From the NCBI GenBank assembly GCA_004557455.1, contig SFDX01000057.1, positions 1 to 5,600 on the forward strand: DNA of 5,600 bases. The letters are read 5' to 3'. The notes under the pieces are model-generated. The model saw only the letters and a program-made list of their open reading frames with translations, did not search any database and had not been told where the DNA came from. Positions within the stretch are counted from its first letter, which is position 1. Each line of letters starts with the position of its first letter. The DNA is from Akkermansia muciniphila. Its GTDB lineage: Bacteria; Verrucomicrobiota; Verrucomicrobiia; Verrucomicrobiales; Akkermansiaceae. A program made the translations under genes and the position numbers. This document shows positions 4,968 to 5,600 of the stretch, piece by piece.

Positions 4968-5600
4968 CTAAACCTGCACGTTCATGCGGGGGGTCAGGAT
5001 GCAGCGGCGGTAGGTACCGGGCTGCACATGGGTGCGCGGCCAGACGATGCAGTCCTCCAGCACACAACCGGCGGGAATACAGGCCCCCTTCCCCACGGCG
5101 CAGTCTTCGCTGAGCTCTGCATCGGGATGCACGGTGGCCTCGCGGGAGATGCGGCGGCCGTAGGGTACCTCCAACACGGCGTTCAGGTAATCCTCCGGCG
5201 TGCCGAGCTCGTACCACATCGCGTCATCGAATACCACGCCGCCCACCTCGCCGCGCCGGATGAGCTCCAGCCACACGGGCACGATGGAGAAGCAGTCTTC
5301 CGCAGGGAAAAGCTGCGCCACGGAGGGCTCCATCACGTACACGCCCGCAAACTGGTGCGTGCCGGGGTCGATGCCGAGGGCATGGCGCATATCCGTGATG
5401 CGCCCCGTGGCGGCATCGAAGCCCACATTGCGCTTGCCGCCCACGCTGCGCAGGGCCAGGGTCACTTTCCGACCGCTCCGGCGGTGCGCCGCCAGCAGCT
5501 CTGCGGCGTCGATGTCGGTCCAGATGTCGCCGTTGTGCACCAGCAGGGGCTCGTCGGGATGCACCAGGGGCATGATTTTCTTAACGCCGCCGCCGGAGTC
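4968..5600 (-). CDS. Sugar-phosphate nucleotidyltransferase (NDP-sugar pyrophosphorylase), N-terminus outside window
   Basis: The frame is open to the right edge and ends at TAG 4970-4968, giving 210 visible residues. The nucleotidyltransferase core is recognised by the GGG of DSGGGVKKIMPLV (about visible residues 1-13), by LLVHNGDIWTDID, whose Asp-Ile-Trp-Thr-Asp holds the metal- and sugar-binding acidic residue, and by VFDDAMWYELGTPEDYLNAV near visible residue 120. The Gly-rich nucleotide-binding N-terminus (GxGxRMRPLT-type) must lie to the right. The tail from about ATVHPDAELSEDCAVGKGAC onward shows hexapeptide-style repeats of a left-handed beta-helix, as in GlmU-like and mannose-1-phosphate guanylyltransferase-like enzymes. 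It activates a sugar-1-phosphate for cell-wall, polysaccharide or muramic-acid recycling metabolism. The exact sugar cannot be told. ATG 5573 is internal to the family alignment and is not the start. It ends 141 nt before mmdA, with no good intrinsic terminator. Confidence 0.88.
   Translation of the reverse strand, partial: DSGGGVKKIMPLVHPDEPLLVHNGDIWTDIDAAELLAAHRRSGRKVTLALRSVGGKRNVGFDAATGRITDMRHALGIDPGTHQFAGVYVMEPSVAQLFPAEDCFSIVPVWLELIRRGEVGGVVFDDAMWYELGTPEDYLNAVLEVPYGRRISREATVHPDAELSEDCAVGKGACIPAGCVLEDCIVWPRTHVQPGTYRRCILTPRMNVQV

Noticed and set aside
1..5600. RNA genes, insertion sequences, CRISPR arrays, phage or defence genes
   Set aside because: I saw no tRNA or rRNA features, transposase motifs, regular repeats or defence domains. 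Coding sequence fills nearly the whole window.

Overview
The window is GC-rich, and every supportable gene lies on the minus strand, so it reads from right to left. Five protein signatures point to an anaerobic, propionate-forming bacterium. The best guess is the Verrucomicrobiota (Akkermansia-like), because the left-edge gene resembles the TPR-bearing N-terminus of the Amuc_1098-type pilus secretins of that phylum. This placement is from memory of family motifs, not a search.

Layout, in transcription order. (1) 5600-4968: the 3' part of a sugar-nucleotide nucleotidyltransferase with a left-handed beta-helix tail, cut by the window edge. (2) 4967-4827: a 141-nt gap holding a good extended -10 promoter. 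(3) 4826-829: a four-gene operon for a biotin-dependent, sodium-pumping methylmalonyl-CoA decarboxylase, in the order carboxyltransferase alpha (mmdA), gamma anchor (mmdD), biotin carrier (mmdC), beta sodium pump (mmdB). It ends at an intrinsic terminator (805-775). (4) About 774-676: an AT-rich inverted repeat and a plausible promoter. (5) 675-1: the first 225 codons of a TPR protein, probably the N-terminal part of a pilus or type II secretin, cut by the left edge.

How the operon works: MmdA moves the carboxyl group of (S)-methylmalonyl-CoA onto biotin held by MmdC. MmdB, in the membrane, decarboxylates the carboxybiotin and exports Na+. MmdD anchors the soluble parts to the pump. No biotin carboxylase gene is present, which favours decarboxylation (propionyl-CoA formation with energy conservation) over carboxylation.

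The system itself is known and looks intact. The less ordinary points are a long charged loop in MmdB, an extra C-terminal domain on MmdD, a hairpin in the mmdC-mmdB gap, the near absence of Shine-Dalgarno sequences at the starts, and a secretin-like gene without a convincing signal peptide and without pilus assembly genes directly upstream. I see no clearly undescribed system here.
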